Of a stretch of DNA of 36,539 nucleotides, positions 25,139-34,900 are shown in pieces; within the stretch, counting starts at the first letter, position 1, and every line of letters begins with the position of its first letter. The notes below the pieces were generated by a model. The model had not been told where the DNA came from. It saw only the letters and a program-made list of their open reading frames with translations, and did not search any database. The DNA comes from an uncultured Bacteroidales bacterium (GTDB lineage: Bacteria; Bacteroidota; Bacteroidia; Bacteroidales; F082): assembly GCA_947302205.1 (NCBI GenBank), contig CAMYVD010000016.1, positions 1 through 36,539 on the forward strand, given 5' to 3'. The position numbers were made by a program, and so were the translations under genes.

Positions 25139-26425
25139 CGTTTGGTTTTATCGATCCTCTTGTTGACCCTGGGGTTATCATTGATGGCGCAGCAGGTCAC
25201 GATCACCGGACGTGTCAATCGTCCGGAGGCCTTGGTGCGCCTGATGGTTTATGACGATCTGCTGAACATGCATGAGACCCTCGTGGCCGAGACCACAGCC
25301 GATGTCCAAGGCTTTTTCATTTTGGAAGGCGAAGTGGCGAAGACCATGCCGGCGGGCCTCTTCGTGGGTCTTGAGAGCGTTGACTTGGTGGTCGTTCCCA
25401 GCGCCTCCTACGAGGTGAGCATCATCGTTCCCGAGCCTGCTCCCAACGCCTCTTACTTCGACCGCGAGTCGCCTACCTTACGGGTGAGGATGGCAACCGA
25501 TAAGGGGGTGTACCGTCAGATTGTCCTCTCTCAGGCCATCATCGACGACTATGTGCTGGGCTATGTCGATGAACTGTTTCGCCGTCGCCAGTACCGTTAC
25601 CTCGACTCCATCCGCGCTACCATCCAAGATGAGCTGCATGTCACCGACCACTATGTGCTGCAATACGACAGGTATAGGATTGCCGCCGTCCAGATGGCCA
25701 TGAACGCCGATGGAGGGAAAAAGGTGATTGGTGAATATTACGACGGCCAGCCCGTGCTCTACGACTGCCAGTCGTACATGGACCTGTTCAAGGACCTCTT
25801 CAAGACGTTTACCCTAACCGACGAGTTCGCGAGCCGCAACCCCGAGTTGGCCGACCTGGTCAATATCTATCAGCTGCGCAACTTGTATTACGAGGACTTC
25901 TCAAGCCGTCAGTGGGTGAGGGGACAGCTTCGCTCCATCGGCAAACAAAGCAAGTCGAAGGCTACCAAAGCCTTGGTGAACCACACGCTGGAGCGGCTCG
26001 ACCGTTTCGTGCAGGGCGCAGAGGCTCCCGATTTCGAGCTTCAGTCGGCAGAGGGCACTTCGGTGAAGCTGTCGGACTATAAGGATACGATGGTGTTGCT
26101 GCAGTTTGTGGACGGCTCCTCGTTTACCGTGGATCATCAGTTTGAGACCTTGGCCGAGTTGCATCGCCAGTGGCAGGACAGCGTACAGCTTATCACCGTC
26201 AGCACCAAAGACCAGTTGGCCAGTCACCGCAAGCGTTTCGAGGAACACCGTTACGATTGGCCTTTGCTCAATCTCGGCAACGACATCCTGTTGTTGGAGC
26301 GTTACGAGGTGCGCACCTTCCCCGAGTATTTCATCATCTTGCCCGACACCAAGATAGGTCTGGCACCGGCCCCGAATCCCGAGCGTACCCTTGGCGAGAA
26401 GGTCACGCAGCTGTTGAAGAAATAG
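25133..26425 (+). CDS. Exported thioredoxin-fold protein lacking active-site cysteines
   Basis: 430 residues from a GTG start 3 bases after the coaD stop; it gives a proper signal peptide ([17 protein letters not shown]). There is no lipobox cysteine. Residues about 20-110 resemble the beta-sandwich start of Bacteroidetes TlpA-like proteins ([20 protein letters not shown]). The middle is helical. Residues about 295-430 form a TlpA/AhpC-like fold ([20 protein letters not shown]). Where a WCxxC motif is expected the sequence reads [12 protein letters not shown], with no cysteines, while a cis-Pro-like TFPEYFI remains. It is therefore unlikely to be a classical disulfide reductase. It follows coaD in the same operon and probably acts in the periplasm. 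Confidence 0.85.
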   Translation: MRRLVLSILLLTLGLSLMAQQVTITGRVNRPEALVRLMVYDDLLNMHETLVAETTADVQGFFILEGEVAKTMPAGLFVGLESVDLVVVPSASYEVSIIVPEPAPNASYFDRESPTLRVRMATDKGVYRQIVLSQAIIDDYVLGYVDELFRRRQYRYLDSIRATIQDELHVTDHYVLQYDRYRIAAVQMAMNADGGKKVIGEYYDGQPVLYDCQSYMDLFKDLFKTFTLTDEFASRNPELADLVNIYQLRNLYYEDFSSRQWVRGQLRSIGKQSKSKATKALVNHTLERLDRFVQGAEAPDFELQSAEGTSVKLSDYKDTMVLLQFVDGSSFTVDHQFETLAELHRQWQDSVQLITVSTKDQLASHRKRFEEHRYDWPLLNLGNDILLLERYEVRTFPEYFIILPDTKIGLAPAPNPERTLGEKVTQLLKK

Positions 26426-26442
26426 TTTTCGGAATTTTTTTC

Positions 26443-26450
26443 TAACTTTG
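26443..26450 (+). promoter_or_regulatory. Bacteroidetes -7 promoter box for the que operon
   Basis: TAACTTTG matches TAnnTTTG and lies 18 bases before the queF ATG at 26469. An in-frame TTG at 26448 falls inside the box, which rules it out as the start. The leader is too short for a preQ1 riboswitch. Confidence 0.6.
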
Positions 26451-26468
26451 CAGCAAATTATCCTGACC

Positions 26469-26933
26469 ATGTCAAGAAACGAACAAGAATTGCAAGGCGT
26501 TACGCTGTTGGGCAACCAAAACACCCACTATAGCTACGACTATACCCCCGAGGTGCTGGAGACCTTCGAGAACAAGCACCCTGAGAACGACTATCTGGTG
26601 ACGCTGGACTGTCCGGAGTTCACCTCGCTTTGCCCCAAGACAGGGCAGCCCGATTTCGGACACATTATTATTAATTACATTCCACGCACCCTGATGGTGG
26701 AGAGCAAGAGCCTCAAGCTTTACCTCTTCAGCTTCCGCAACCATGGCGATTTCCATGAGGATTGCGTGAACATCATCATGAAGGATTTGGTCAAGCTGAT
26801 GGATCCCAAGTATCTGGAAGTCATCGGCCTGTTCAATCCCCGTGGAGGCATCTCCATCAAGCCTTTTGCCAATTACGGCGACAAGGATCATCAGGATATG
26901 GTAAAGAATAGATTAATGTCGATGATGAAATGA
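26469..26933 (+). CDS. queF: NADPH-dependent 7-cyano-7-deazaguanine (preQ0) reductase
   Basis: Reduces the nitrile of preQ0 to the amine of preQ1, for queuosine in tRNA. 154 residues, the short unimodular QueF type. The catalytic cysteine is C55 in [14 protein letters not shown] with D62, matching the positions known in the Bacillus subtilis enzyme. The signature [10 protein letters not shown] (77-86) and FHE (95-97) are present. First gene of the queF-C-D-E operon; it overlaps queC by 4 bases (ATGA). The ATG at 26469 was chosen because the promoter box lies just upstream. Confidence 0.96.
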   Translation: MSRNEQELQGVTLLGNQNTHYSYDYTPEVLETFENKHPENDYLVTLDCPEFTSLCPKTGQPDFGHIIINYIPRTLMVESKSLKLYLFSFRNHGDFHEDCVNIIMKDLVKLMDPKYLEVIGLFNPRGGISIKPFANYGDKDHQDMVKNRLMSMMK

Positions 26934-27586
26934 AAGACTCGGTGATTATCATTTCGGGTGGTATGGACTCGACGACCATGCTCTATGAATTCAAGGACGA
27001 AATCGCCTTGGCCATCACCTTCGACTATGGCTCCACCCAGAACGGCCGTGAGCGTGTATGTGCCGTCACCCATTGCCAGCGCTTGGGGATCAGGCATATC
27101 GTGATTCCGTTGGAGTTCATGCACCGTTATTTCAAGAGCGCCCTGCTGATGACGGCTGACGATATCCCCGAAGGGAACTACGACGATGAGAACATGAAAT
27201 CGACCGTAGTGCCCTTCCGCAACGGCATCATGCTGGCCATTGCCGCAGGCATCGCCGAGAGCAACGGGCTGAAACGGGTGATGATTGCCAACCATGCCGG
27301 CGACCATTCCATCTATCCCGACTGCCGTCCGTCGTTCGTCAACGCCATGTCCGAAGCCATGTCGGCGGGCACCTATGAGAACATCACCGTTTGGGCGCCT
27401 TATACCTATTTGAGCAAGAAGGAAATCGCCGAGCACGGCAAGGCCTTGGGGCTGGACTACAGCGAGACCTATTCCTGCTACAAAGGCGGTGAGAAGCACT
27501 GCGGCAAATGCGGCACCTGCCACGAACGCATCGAAGCCCTCCGCGCCGCTGGCATCGAAGACCACACCGAATACGAAAACAAATAG
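26930..27586 (+). CDS. queC: 7-cyano-7-deazaguanine (preQ0) synthase
   Basis: ATP-dependent conversion of 7-carboxy-7-deazaguanine to preQ0 with ammonia. 218 residues. The PP-loop SGGMDSTT lies at 9-16. The zinc site near the end has C183, C191, C194 and C197 ([16 protein letters not shown]). [17 protein letters not shown] and the [16 protein letters not shown] segment are typical. The start overlaps queF (ATGA), and queD follows after 3 bases. Confidence 0.97.
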   Translation: MKDSVIIISGGMDSTTMLYEFKDEIALAITFDYGSTQNGRERVCAVTHCQRLGIRHIVIPLEFMHRYFKSALLMTADDIPEGNYDDENMKSTVVPFRNGIMLAIAAGIAESNGLKRVMIANHAGDHSIYPDCRPSFVNAMSEAMSAGTYENITVWAPYTYLSKKEIAEHGKALGLDYSETYSCYKGGEKHCGKCGTCHERIEALRAAGIEDHTEYENK

Positions 27587-27589
27587 CCT

Positions 27590-27943
27590 ATGTATTACGT
27601 TAGGAAAACCTTAGAAATATCCGCCTGCCATCAGTTGTATCTCGATTACGAGAGCAAATGCGAGAACCTCCATGGCCACAATTGGAAGATCAATGTGTAT
27701 TGCCGCGCCGAGCAGCTCGACAGCAACGGCATGGTGTGCGACTTCACCTTGATCAAAAAGCTCATCCACGGCAAGATTGACCATACCAACATCAACGAAG
27801 TGCTCGATTTCAACCCCACGGCTGAGAACCTGGCCCGTTGGATTGTTGACACCGTGCCGAACTGCTACCGTGCCGACGTATGGGAGTCGCGCGACAACAA
27901 AGCCTCATACATCAAGGACGACGCCCCGCAGAACTTTGACTAG
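27590..27943 (+). CDS. queD: 6-carboxy-5,6,7,8-tetrahydropterin synthase
   Basis: Converts dihydroneopterin triphosphate (the FolE product) to carboxytetrahydropterin, the second step towards preQ0. 117 residues. Zinc ligands are H14 (SACHQL), H28 and H30 (LHGHNW); the catalytic cysteine is C24 (SKCENLHGH). The D64-H65 pair (KIDHTNINE) and E99 (VWESRDN) complete the site. This set separates QueD from eukaryotic-type PTPS. It is co-transcribed with queC. A REP-like sequence fills the short gap to queE. Confidence 0.95.
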   Translation: MYYVRKTLEISACHQLYLDYESKCENLHGHNWKINVYCRAEQLDSNGMVCDFTLIKKLIHGKIDHTNINEVLDFNPTAENLARWIVDTVPNCYRADVWESRDNKASYIKDDAPQNFD

Positions 27944-27944
27944 C

Positions 27945-27978
27945 CGTCATTGCGAGGAGGAACGACGAAGCAATCCAC
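27945..27978 (+). repeat. REP-like dispersed repeat between queD and queE
   Basis: A 34-base segment beginning CGTCATTGCGAGGAGGAACG and ending CGAAGCAATCCAC. Strings of the form GTCATTGCGAGG...GAAGCAATC are known as dispersed intergenic repeats in several unrelated bacterial groups. It fills the whole gap between the queD stop and the queE ATG. Confidence 0.6.
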
Positions 27979-28569
27979 ATGTTCAGGATTAATGAGATAT
28001 TCCATTCCCTTCAGGGTGAAGGCTTCCACACGGGGACGCCTGCCGTCTTCGTGCGTTTCAGTGGCTGCAACCTCAGATGCGCCTTTTGCGATACCCAGCA
28101 CCAAACGGGTACGATGATGTCGCTCGAAGTGATCATCGAGGAGATTAACAAATATCCGGCGGCTCCGTTGATTGTGCTTACCGGCGGCGAGCCTTCACTG
28201 TACATTAACGAGGATTTCGTTGCGGCGCTCAAGGAGCAGACCGGAAAGCGTATCGCCATCGAGACCAACGGCACACGGCCATTGCCCTCCAATTTGGATT
28301 GGGTGACGTTTTCGCCTAAGACGGGATTTGATGGGGGAGATGTTGAGCCTTGTGTGTTGACTCGGTGCGATGAATTGAAGGTGGTCTATCTTGGCCAGGA
28401 TTTAAGGCAATATGATGGCATCAAAGCTACACACCGATTCCTTCAGCCATGTTTTTCGGACGATGACGCCCAACGTCAGGCCAATTTAAAGCGCTGTGTC
28501 GACGCGGTAATGTCTCATCCAGGTTGGCGCTTATCGTTGCAAGTTCATCGATTTTTAGGGATTCGATAA
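27979..28569 (+). CDS. queE: 7-carboxy-7-deazaguanine synthase (radical SAM)
   Basis: Radical SAM ring contraction of carboxytetrahydropterin to 7-carboxy-7-deazaguanine. 196 residues. The iron-sulfur cluster motif is C30-x3-C34-x2-C37 (SGCNLRCAFCDTQ), and VLTGGEPSLY binds SAM. The N-terminal FHSLQGEGFHTGTPAVFVRF is typical of QueE. WRLSLQVHRFLGIR at the C-terminus is the conserved QueE ending. It starts directly after a REP-like repeat and ends the que operon before the hairpin at 28573-28603. Confidence 0.96.
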   Translation: MFRINEIFHSLQGEGFHTGTPAVFVRFSGCNLRCAFCDTQHQTGTMMSLEVIIEEINKYPAAPLIVLTGGEPSLYINEDFVAALKEQTGKRIAIETNGTRPLPSNLDWVTFSPKTGFDGGDVEPCVLTRCDELKVVYLGQDLRQYDGIKATHRFLQPCFSDDDAQRQANLKRCVDAVMSHPGWRLSLQVHRFLGIR

Positions 28570-28572
28570 AAA

Positions 28573-28603
28573 AACAGAGCCGCAATTGATTTGCGGCTCT
28601 GTT
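28573..28603. terminator. Strong hairpin terminator between queE and the giant-protein operon
   Basis: Perfect 13-bp stem: AACAGAGCCGCAA (28573-28585), loop TTGAT, TTGCGGCTCTGTT (28591-28603). A run of A upstream on the plus strand gives a T-run after the hairpin on the minus strand. It is therefore a canonical terminator for the minus-strand genes at 28617-35731 and a weaker one for queE. Confidence 0.88.
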
Positions 28604-28616
28604 CGTATCAGAAGTC

Positions 28617-28919
28617 TTATTTCTTACTTCTTTTCTTCATTGCGTATGCGGCACCGAAGCCGATGAGCAACAAGGCTCCACCACCGAGGGGGGCGTCTGT
28701 GTTGTCAGTCGCACCGTGATTGGGGAGATTGGGGATGATCAGGCCGCCACCTTTGTGGATCTGGAATTCGTTGTTCTGGTTGAGGGCATACCATGCCGTG
28801 CCAGAGTAATAGTCCTCGTCGCTGACCTCACCGTATTGGAAGAGGCCGCCGCCCCATTGGGCGAAAGAGCACAGGCTGATGCCGAGAACGATTGCGAATG
28901 TTAATGCTAATTTTTTCAT
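28617..28919 (-). CDS. Small exported protein with a C-terminal glycine/hydrophobic/basic tail
   Basis: 100 residues from the ATG at 28919. The signal peptide is MKKLALTFAIVLGISLCSFA, with cleavage before QWGGGLFQYG. A short polar middle (about 25-70) follows, then a C-terminal tail of a GGG patch, a hydrophobic stretch and basic residues: DAPLGGGALLLIGFGAAYAM and KKRSKK (76-100). That tripartite tail looks like the CTERM-type sorting signals described in Bacteroidetes (PID-CTERM class), or it is simply a membrane anchor. An upstream in-frame ATG (28961) would add 14 residues before the signal peptide and was rejected. It lies 38 bases after the giant T9SS gene with no promoter box between, so it is co-transcribed and closed by the 28573-28603 hairpin. 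Confidence 0.85.
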   Translation of the reverse strand: MKKLALTFAIVLGISLCSFAQWGGGLFQYGEVSDEDYYSGTAWYALNQNNEFQIHKGGGLIIPNLPNHGATDNTDAPLGGGALLLIGFGAAYAMKKRSKK

Positions 28920-28957
28920 ATTGCGTTTTAATTTAATATTCAACAATTCACTAATGA

Positions 28958-31900
28958 TCACTTAACAACGACCTTTTGGGTTCTGACATTGCTGCCTTGG
29001 ATGAGGCGGAGCATATAGACGCCAGCGGAGGCATTGATAGCCTTGCTATAGTCGCCGCTGAAGGTCTCGTTGCTGATAACACGGCCCATGACATCCATCA
29101 CCTGGAGGGTGGCGGTGCCTTCGATGCCGAGGATCAGGAAGTTTCCGTTGGCGTCGAAGAAGCCGAAGTCGTTGTTTTCGCTATCGTTGTCGTTGCCGAT
29201 GGCTCTGAACACGAGGCGGAAGCGTGAAGCGTAGTCGATCGTGCTGGCCTCGAAGGTGTAGCTCGGGGTTTGGCGCAGATCGACATCGTTGCCGGTCTTA
29301 TTATCAATAAGGTGGAGGTAGCTGAATTCAACATTATCCATGCTGAAGTCGATGGTGTAGGTTCCATTTTCAGCAGCCTTGAAGTAGACAGGCATCTCGC
29401 CTTGGGCTTCTGCACTGACGACGGCGTAGTCCTTATTGCCCTCGGTGAAGTAGACCTTACTGCTGTTGTCGTTCAGCTGGAACTTGGGCAGCATGTCGTT
29501 GACGCCAAAGCGAACGATGGCGCGGTCAACGAGGTTGTTGCTGCTTTCACCACGGGTGTTGACTGTCTGGTTCACGTTGAGGGTGAGGCCTCCGTTGTTG
29601 TTGCTGCTGCTTTGGGGTTCCTTAGAGAAGGTCATCTGCTCGTTGTTTTCATTGGCGATGACAAAGATACCCTGCATAGGCTTGATGGCATTGTCTTTAG
29701 AAACCGTTTCTGCCAGGATTTCGCTACCTGTGCTATTCATGACGTAGTAGGAACGGTTGATGTAGGCATCCTGTGTGAAGGGGTTACCCACGAGATTCCA
29801 TCCTGCAAAAGCAGAGGTGTTATCAAGGGTTAGGTATACTATACCATTACCATTATAGATGGTTCCGGCGAATTCGAGGGTCTCATTCTCCTTGTTGGCA
29901 TAGAGGTAACCTTGGCCAGACATGAGGTTGAATTGTCCTCCGTTATCGAGAGAGCTCTTGTAGTTGATCCATTCAAGTTTCTTTGTTTGGTCAAACCGAT
30001 AGAGGTCATAATCTTCTGCAGTGGCAGCGATCATGTGGGCGGAAGCAGGGGTCATATCGTTGATGGGCGATGAAATCAGACAGTAACCGGTGACACCATC
30101 CTTAGCACTGGGGTTATGGCCAACGATGTTCTTTTTGACGGTAGCAGCAACCAAATCGTTGGAAATGATCAGCTGACCTCCGTCTTCGATGATGAGGACT
30201 GTCGGATTGTCGTTTGTGAACCCATTGGGAACAGTCATTACAGAACCTGTACCAACGGTAATGGTTTCACCAGCAGGAATCTCGTCTTGAGCATAGTTGA
30301 TTTCAGTGCCGTAGTATTCAAGGTCGTTGTCGTTTAATTTGATGTAAAGGTATACATCTTTTTGACTTGACGAATAGCATGCAAATCTTGGGCTACTGCT
30401 ATTGTATTGTATTGAATAGCTATTCTTAGAAATAGTTGCTTTTGGATCGTTTTCATCGTTAATAGATATGTTAAAAGCAGTACCATTATTTGCATTTGTT
30501 GTTAATGATTTGTTGCCGGAAACGAAATAACCAGGAGTAACTTTATCGTAAATTGTCCAACCTGATTCATTGTCGCCATTTAAAACGAACTCATATAAAC
30601 CATCCGTATGAGCAATGTAATTGTTATCAACAGTTACTTCAACAGGATTTCTATAGCCGCTGCTATTTTGTCCTCCTATTGCATAATACTTGTTATTGAT
30701 TGATCCTGTTGCAATGATATAATGTTTACCTGAAACAATTTGGTTAACGTTTGTCACCAATGAGTATGTTGTCACTTCATCGAATTTTGCTGAAACGATA
30801 ACATCGTATTCAGGCATGTTGAATTGGTTGTTTTCAACTTCAACTGCTTCTGTCGGGTTGTCAGCTTTATACACATTCCATGCACTGAATGCGTAACCAG
30901 GATTTGAAGTGTATGTCAAGTTGAGTACAGCGCCCTCAGCAGCTTCAACAATTTCATCGCCGTTAATCAAGACAGATCCACCCACAATTGCGTCGTCAAC
31001 CATTGCGGTGTAGGCGGTAGACCATTGTGCATACAGGGTAATATCACTCGAAACGGTTATCGATGCACCGTCGGCATATTCAACCTCACCGTTTTGTGTG
31101 GTTGACCAACCGATGAATGCTGAGTTTTCTTTAGTGAACTGGTTAGCTGTGAGATTTGTAGCAATACCGTCATAAACTGTTTGGGTGTAAGTCTCTCCAG
31201 TTGGGGTTGTTCCACCGTTGCCGTTGAATGTAATGGTGCGCTTGGTGAGGACTGTGTATTTGTATAAAGTGAAAGGCCCACCATTGCTTGTGGAATAGTG
31301 ACCGAAAGCATTAGAAGAGCTATAGTATCTTAAAGCTCTGGTATTAGACAAATTACTAAAGTCATAGGTGCTTTCATCAATAGATACGTTCCACTTTGCA
31401 CCATTAGACCACGACGCGTTATCAACTAATGTAATATCAGTACTGCTGGATCCACTTGCATTGACATATTTATTCACATAGGCATTGTGAATTGTCCATT
31501 GTCCATCTGTGCCAATTGAAGCAATATGCCAAACGATGCTTCTTGAAGGATCGGCAATAATACTATTTGAAATATTAACGTCTGAGGCACCAAGTTTCTT
31601 GGAAGTGGTCGTGTTGTCATTATTCATTGCCTTGCCATTATAAACAAGAATATAATCTCCTTCCTCCATTGCACTGCCCGTAAACTTCACAAAACTTCCA
31701 TAATAAGTATCCGAAATGAACGTTGCCGTAGCTGTCACAGCATATCCTGGCATTGTGAAGGTGTAGTCATCACCGCTTGCTGTAGGCGTGATGTCGGTTG
31801 CTGAACCGCCAGAGGTCTTTGTAATCACGATGGATGAGAGTGTGAAGCCATCTTCGGCGGTGTAGGTCAAGGTCACCGTCTGTCCTTCGTAAGCTGATGC

Positions 31901-34900
31901 AGGTGAGGCTTCCATAAGAGCCGCACCCTCTGGAGTAACGGCGCACGTAATAGCATAGGTGTCTTTTGGAGTAAATGTTGCTGTAACCATCACATCACTG
32001 GCAGGCATTACAAATTGGTTGTCGGAAACAGTAATTGGATTTTCGTCCTCATCTTCAACAGTCCAAGAACCGAAGTTGTATGCTGCATCGGGTGTGGCAG
32101 TCAGCGTGACGGTGGCACCTTCTTCAGCGGTGGTCAAATCAGCTTCAATCGTGCCGCCAGTGATTTCATTGTCAATATTAATTGCATAGGTCTGTCCAGT
32201 AACGCTACCACTTAAATTCACGACAACATTTTGGGCACCTGTTGAACTCAAAGTGACTGTTCCATTGTAATCGCCTTTGGTCAAGCCTGCTTTCAGGCGG
32301 ATGGCTACTTCAGCATTAGTTACGCTGCCATCGGTTTGGGTAAGTGTTAATGAGCTGCTCCAAGTATCCAAATCCGTTGACATTTCAAAATTGCTATTGT
32401 CACCCAATGACAATGAAATGTTTGCGGTAAGGTTGCTGCCATTGACGATAAGAGTTTCGTATTCAGGTTCAGCTGTTCCTACCACGTATGAAGGAGCCGT
32501 GAACGGTGATGGAGTCGCTTCGATGCTCGGACCATTGTATTCAACAATGTCATTTTCATCACGTGGAGCGATTTCATTATAATTATAATATACATAAACA
32601 CCTTTTACGGTATAAGTCTGACCGTCTGTGAATGCGGAATAATTATATAAACCATTATAAGGCGTGATGGTGTTTTCGTTGCTGTCTTCGAATTTTGATG
32701 TAGTGCCATTATAAGTCAATACTCCAAGATTTACAACAGAGCCAGTATTAATAGGCTCGAGATCAGCTATTGTTGTTGTGTTTTCTATAATTTCACCAGT
32801 TGTTATTTCTTCAAAATTGTTTGCGTTGAGGTTTGTGATTTGTGCGGCTCCGTTACTAAGTTGAACCTTGCATAATACCGTTCCGTTTAGTTTATTACCT
32901 TTTTCGAATGTCAATGCCGAATTGTTATCATAGATGACAAAGCCCTTAGTGCCGTCAGTTACAAAAGCTCTTTTAGAGTTTGTGCTCACACCTGTAACAA
33001 CCCAATTGCTGAATGTAATATAAACATCAGTTGCAGTGCTACCTGCTGAAGTGGCGGCTTCAAATATTGCATCCATTGTGGTGAGAGGTTGCAAAATGGT
33101 ATAAGTTGCGGAAGCAATACTACTTGACTCTTCACCTAAGAAAGCCTTAGCTTTGATTGTTGTTGTCGTTGCAACGCTGATGGCGTTTTCATATAATGTG
33201 CTTGTGCTTGTCGGGTCGCTACCGTCAAGTGTATAACGTATTGACGCACCTGGTGTGGCGCAAGAAATTTGGACATTTTGAGTTCCAATGTATTGCCCTC
33301 CTTCGGGTGAGAATGTCGGAGCAGCAACACTTGGTTCTTCCGTCGACCAAGTAATACTGATTTTACTTAAATTCATCGAATTATTTGCAGAACGCATACC
33401 TATGAATTCATAATCTTCAGAAATAACCAATTCGGTTTGATTACTGCTGTAACTAATACTACCAAGCAATGTTCCTTTAGTTTCACTGTCATCACTGTAT
33501 AAATCAGTTAAGTTTTCATAGGCTGAATTTTTTCCATACACTTGTAATGTACGGTCGGTTGTGCTTGCCCATACCACAGCTACTTTGGTAACTTTACCCC
33601 CTGAGACTGTTGTAATAATACCTGAAGGAGAAGTTGCTCTTATTTGGATGTCAGTTGCACTTCCATAAGATTGACCGGTATAACAAGCATTTGACTTGTC
33701 TTTTATGTTGGTCCATGTTTGGTAACTATTGCCCGAAATATTGATAAGTGTTTTGGTCAATTCATCTGTAACTTCACTTACTTCTTCCCACTGCGCGTAT
33801 AATTCATAGTTCGCGTTAATTCCTGTAATAGTTGCGCCTGCTTCATATGGGGTGCCAGAACCGTCAGCAGCAGTGTTCCATTTTGTGAATTCGTGTCCTG
33901 TGTATGAGAAAGTGTTTGCAGCGCGTAATGTTACATTGTCGCCTGCATAATGAACATCTGTATAATGGTCAGGGTCAGCACCCTCATAGTTGGCATAATA
34001 AGTGACATTGTATGGCTGTGCTGTAACGGTACCTGTCAAATTTACAATCACACTTGACGCGCCTTCTGAAGATACGGTAATTGTGCCTTCATAATTGTTG
34101 ATTGAGAGACCTGAATTAAAGCGCACTTGAATTGTCCCTGGTTCATTTAATGTCAATGCTGGCTGGCTCCAGTCATTGCCATCTGCCGAGATTGCAAAAT
34201 ACTCGCCATTGAGTGTAACAGTGATGTTGCCCGAGAGATTTTCACCACCAATAGAAAGTGTCTGTACTTCTGCACTTGCCCCCTGCTGGTATGAGAATTC
34301 GAGTGCATTTGGTGTCGCTGTCAGGCTTGGTCCAGAGTATTCAACGATATCTGCTGCACTGCGAGGGTTAATTCTTTTATTACTATAATTTACTTCAAAT
34401 ACTCCCGTTATGTTGTATGTTTTACCATCTGTCAAAGATGCGCTATAAATGGTATTAGACAAAACAATAGGATTATTGTCGCTGTCTCTCAAAGTGGATG
34501 TTCCGTTGTATTTCAGACCATTTATGGTGACTAAAGATCCTGTGTTTACAGCACTAAGTGAATTGTATGTGGCTAATATAGGTTCGACAACCCCTCCTTC
34601 AGTGACTGATAAACCTGATGTATTTTTAGTTAAGCCTGTGAGTTCTGCGGCATTTCCGAAAAGAACAAGGTTGCAAATAGCTGTACCGCTCAATACATCG
34701 CCAGCCGTAAAACCATGATTGGATTCATAAATAATACATCCTTTTGTGCCATCCGTTAGATAAGCCTTAGTGGAAGGGGTACCACTATTTTTCCCGGTGA
34801 CAACAAAATTGTCAAACGTGATGGCGACTTGCGTTGACGTGGATGTGGCAGCATCGAAGATGTCCTGCATCGTTGTGAGAGGAGTTAAAATGGTATATGT

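Noticed and set aside
26425-26468. preQ1 riboswitch before queF
   Set aside because: The promoter box ends 18 bases before the ATG, leaving no room for the aptamer.
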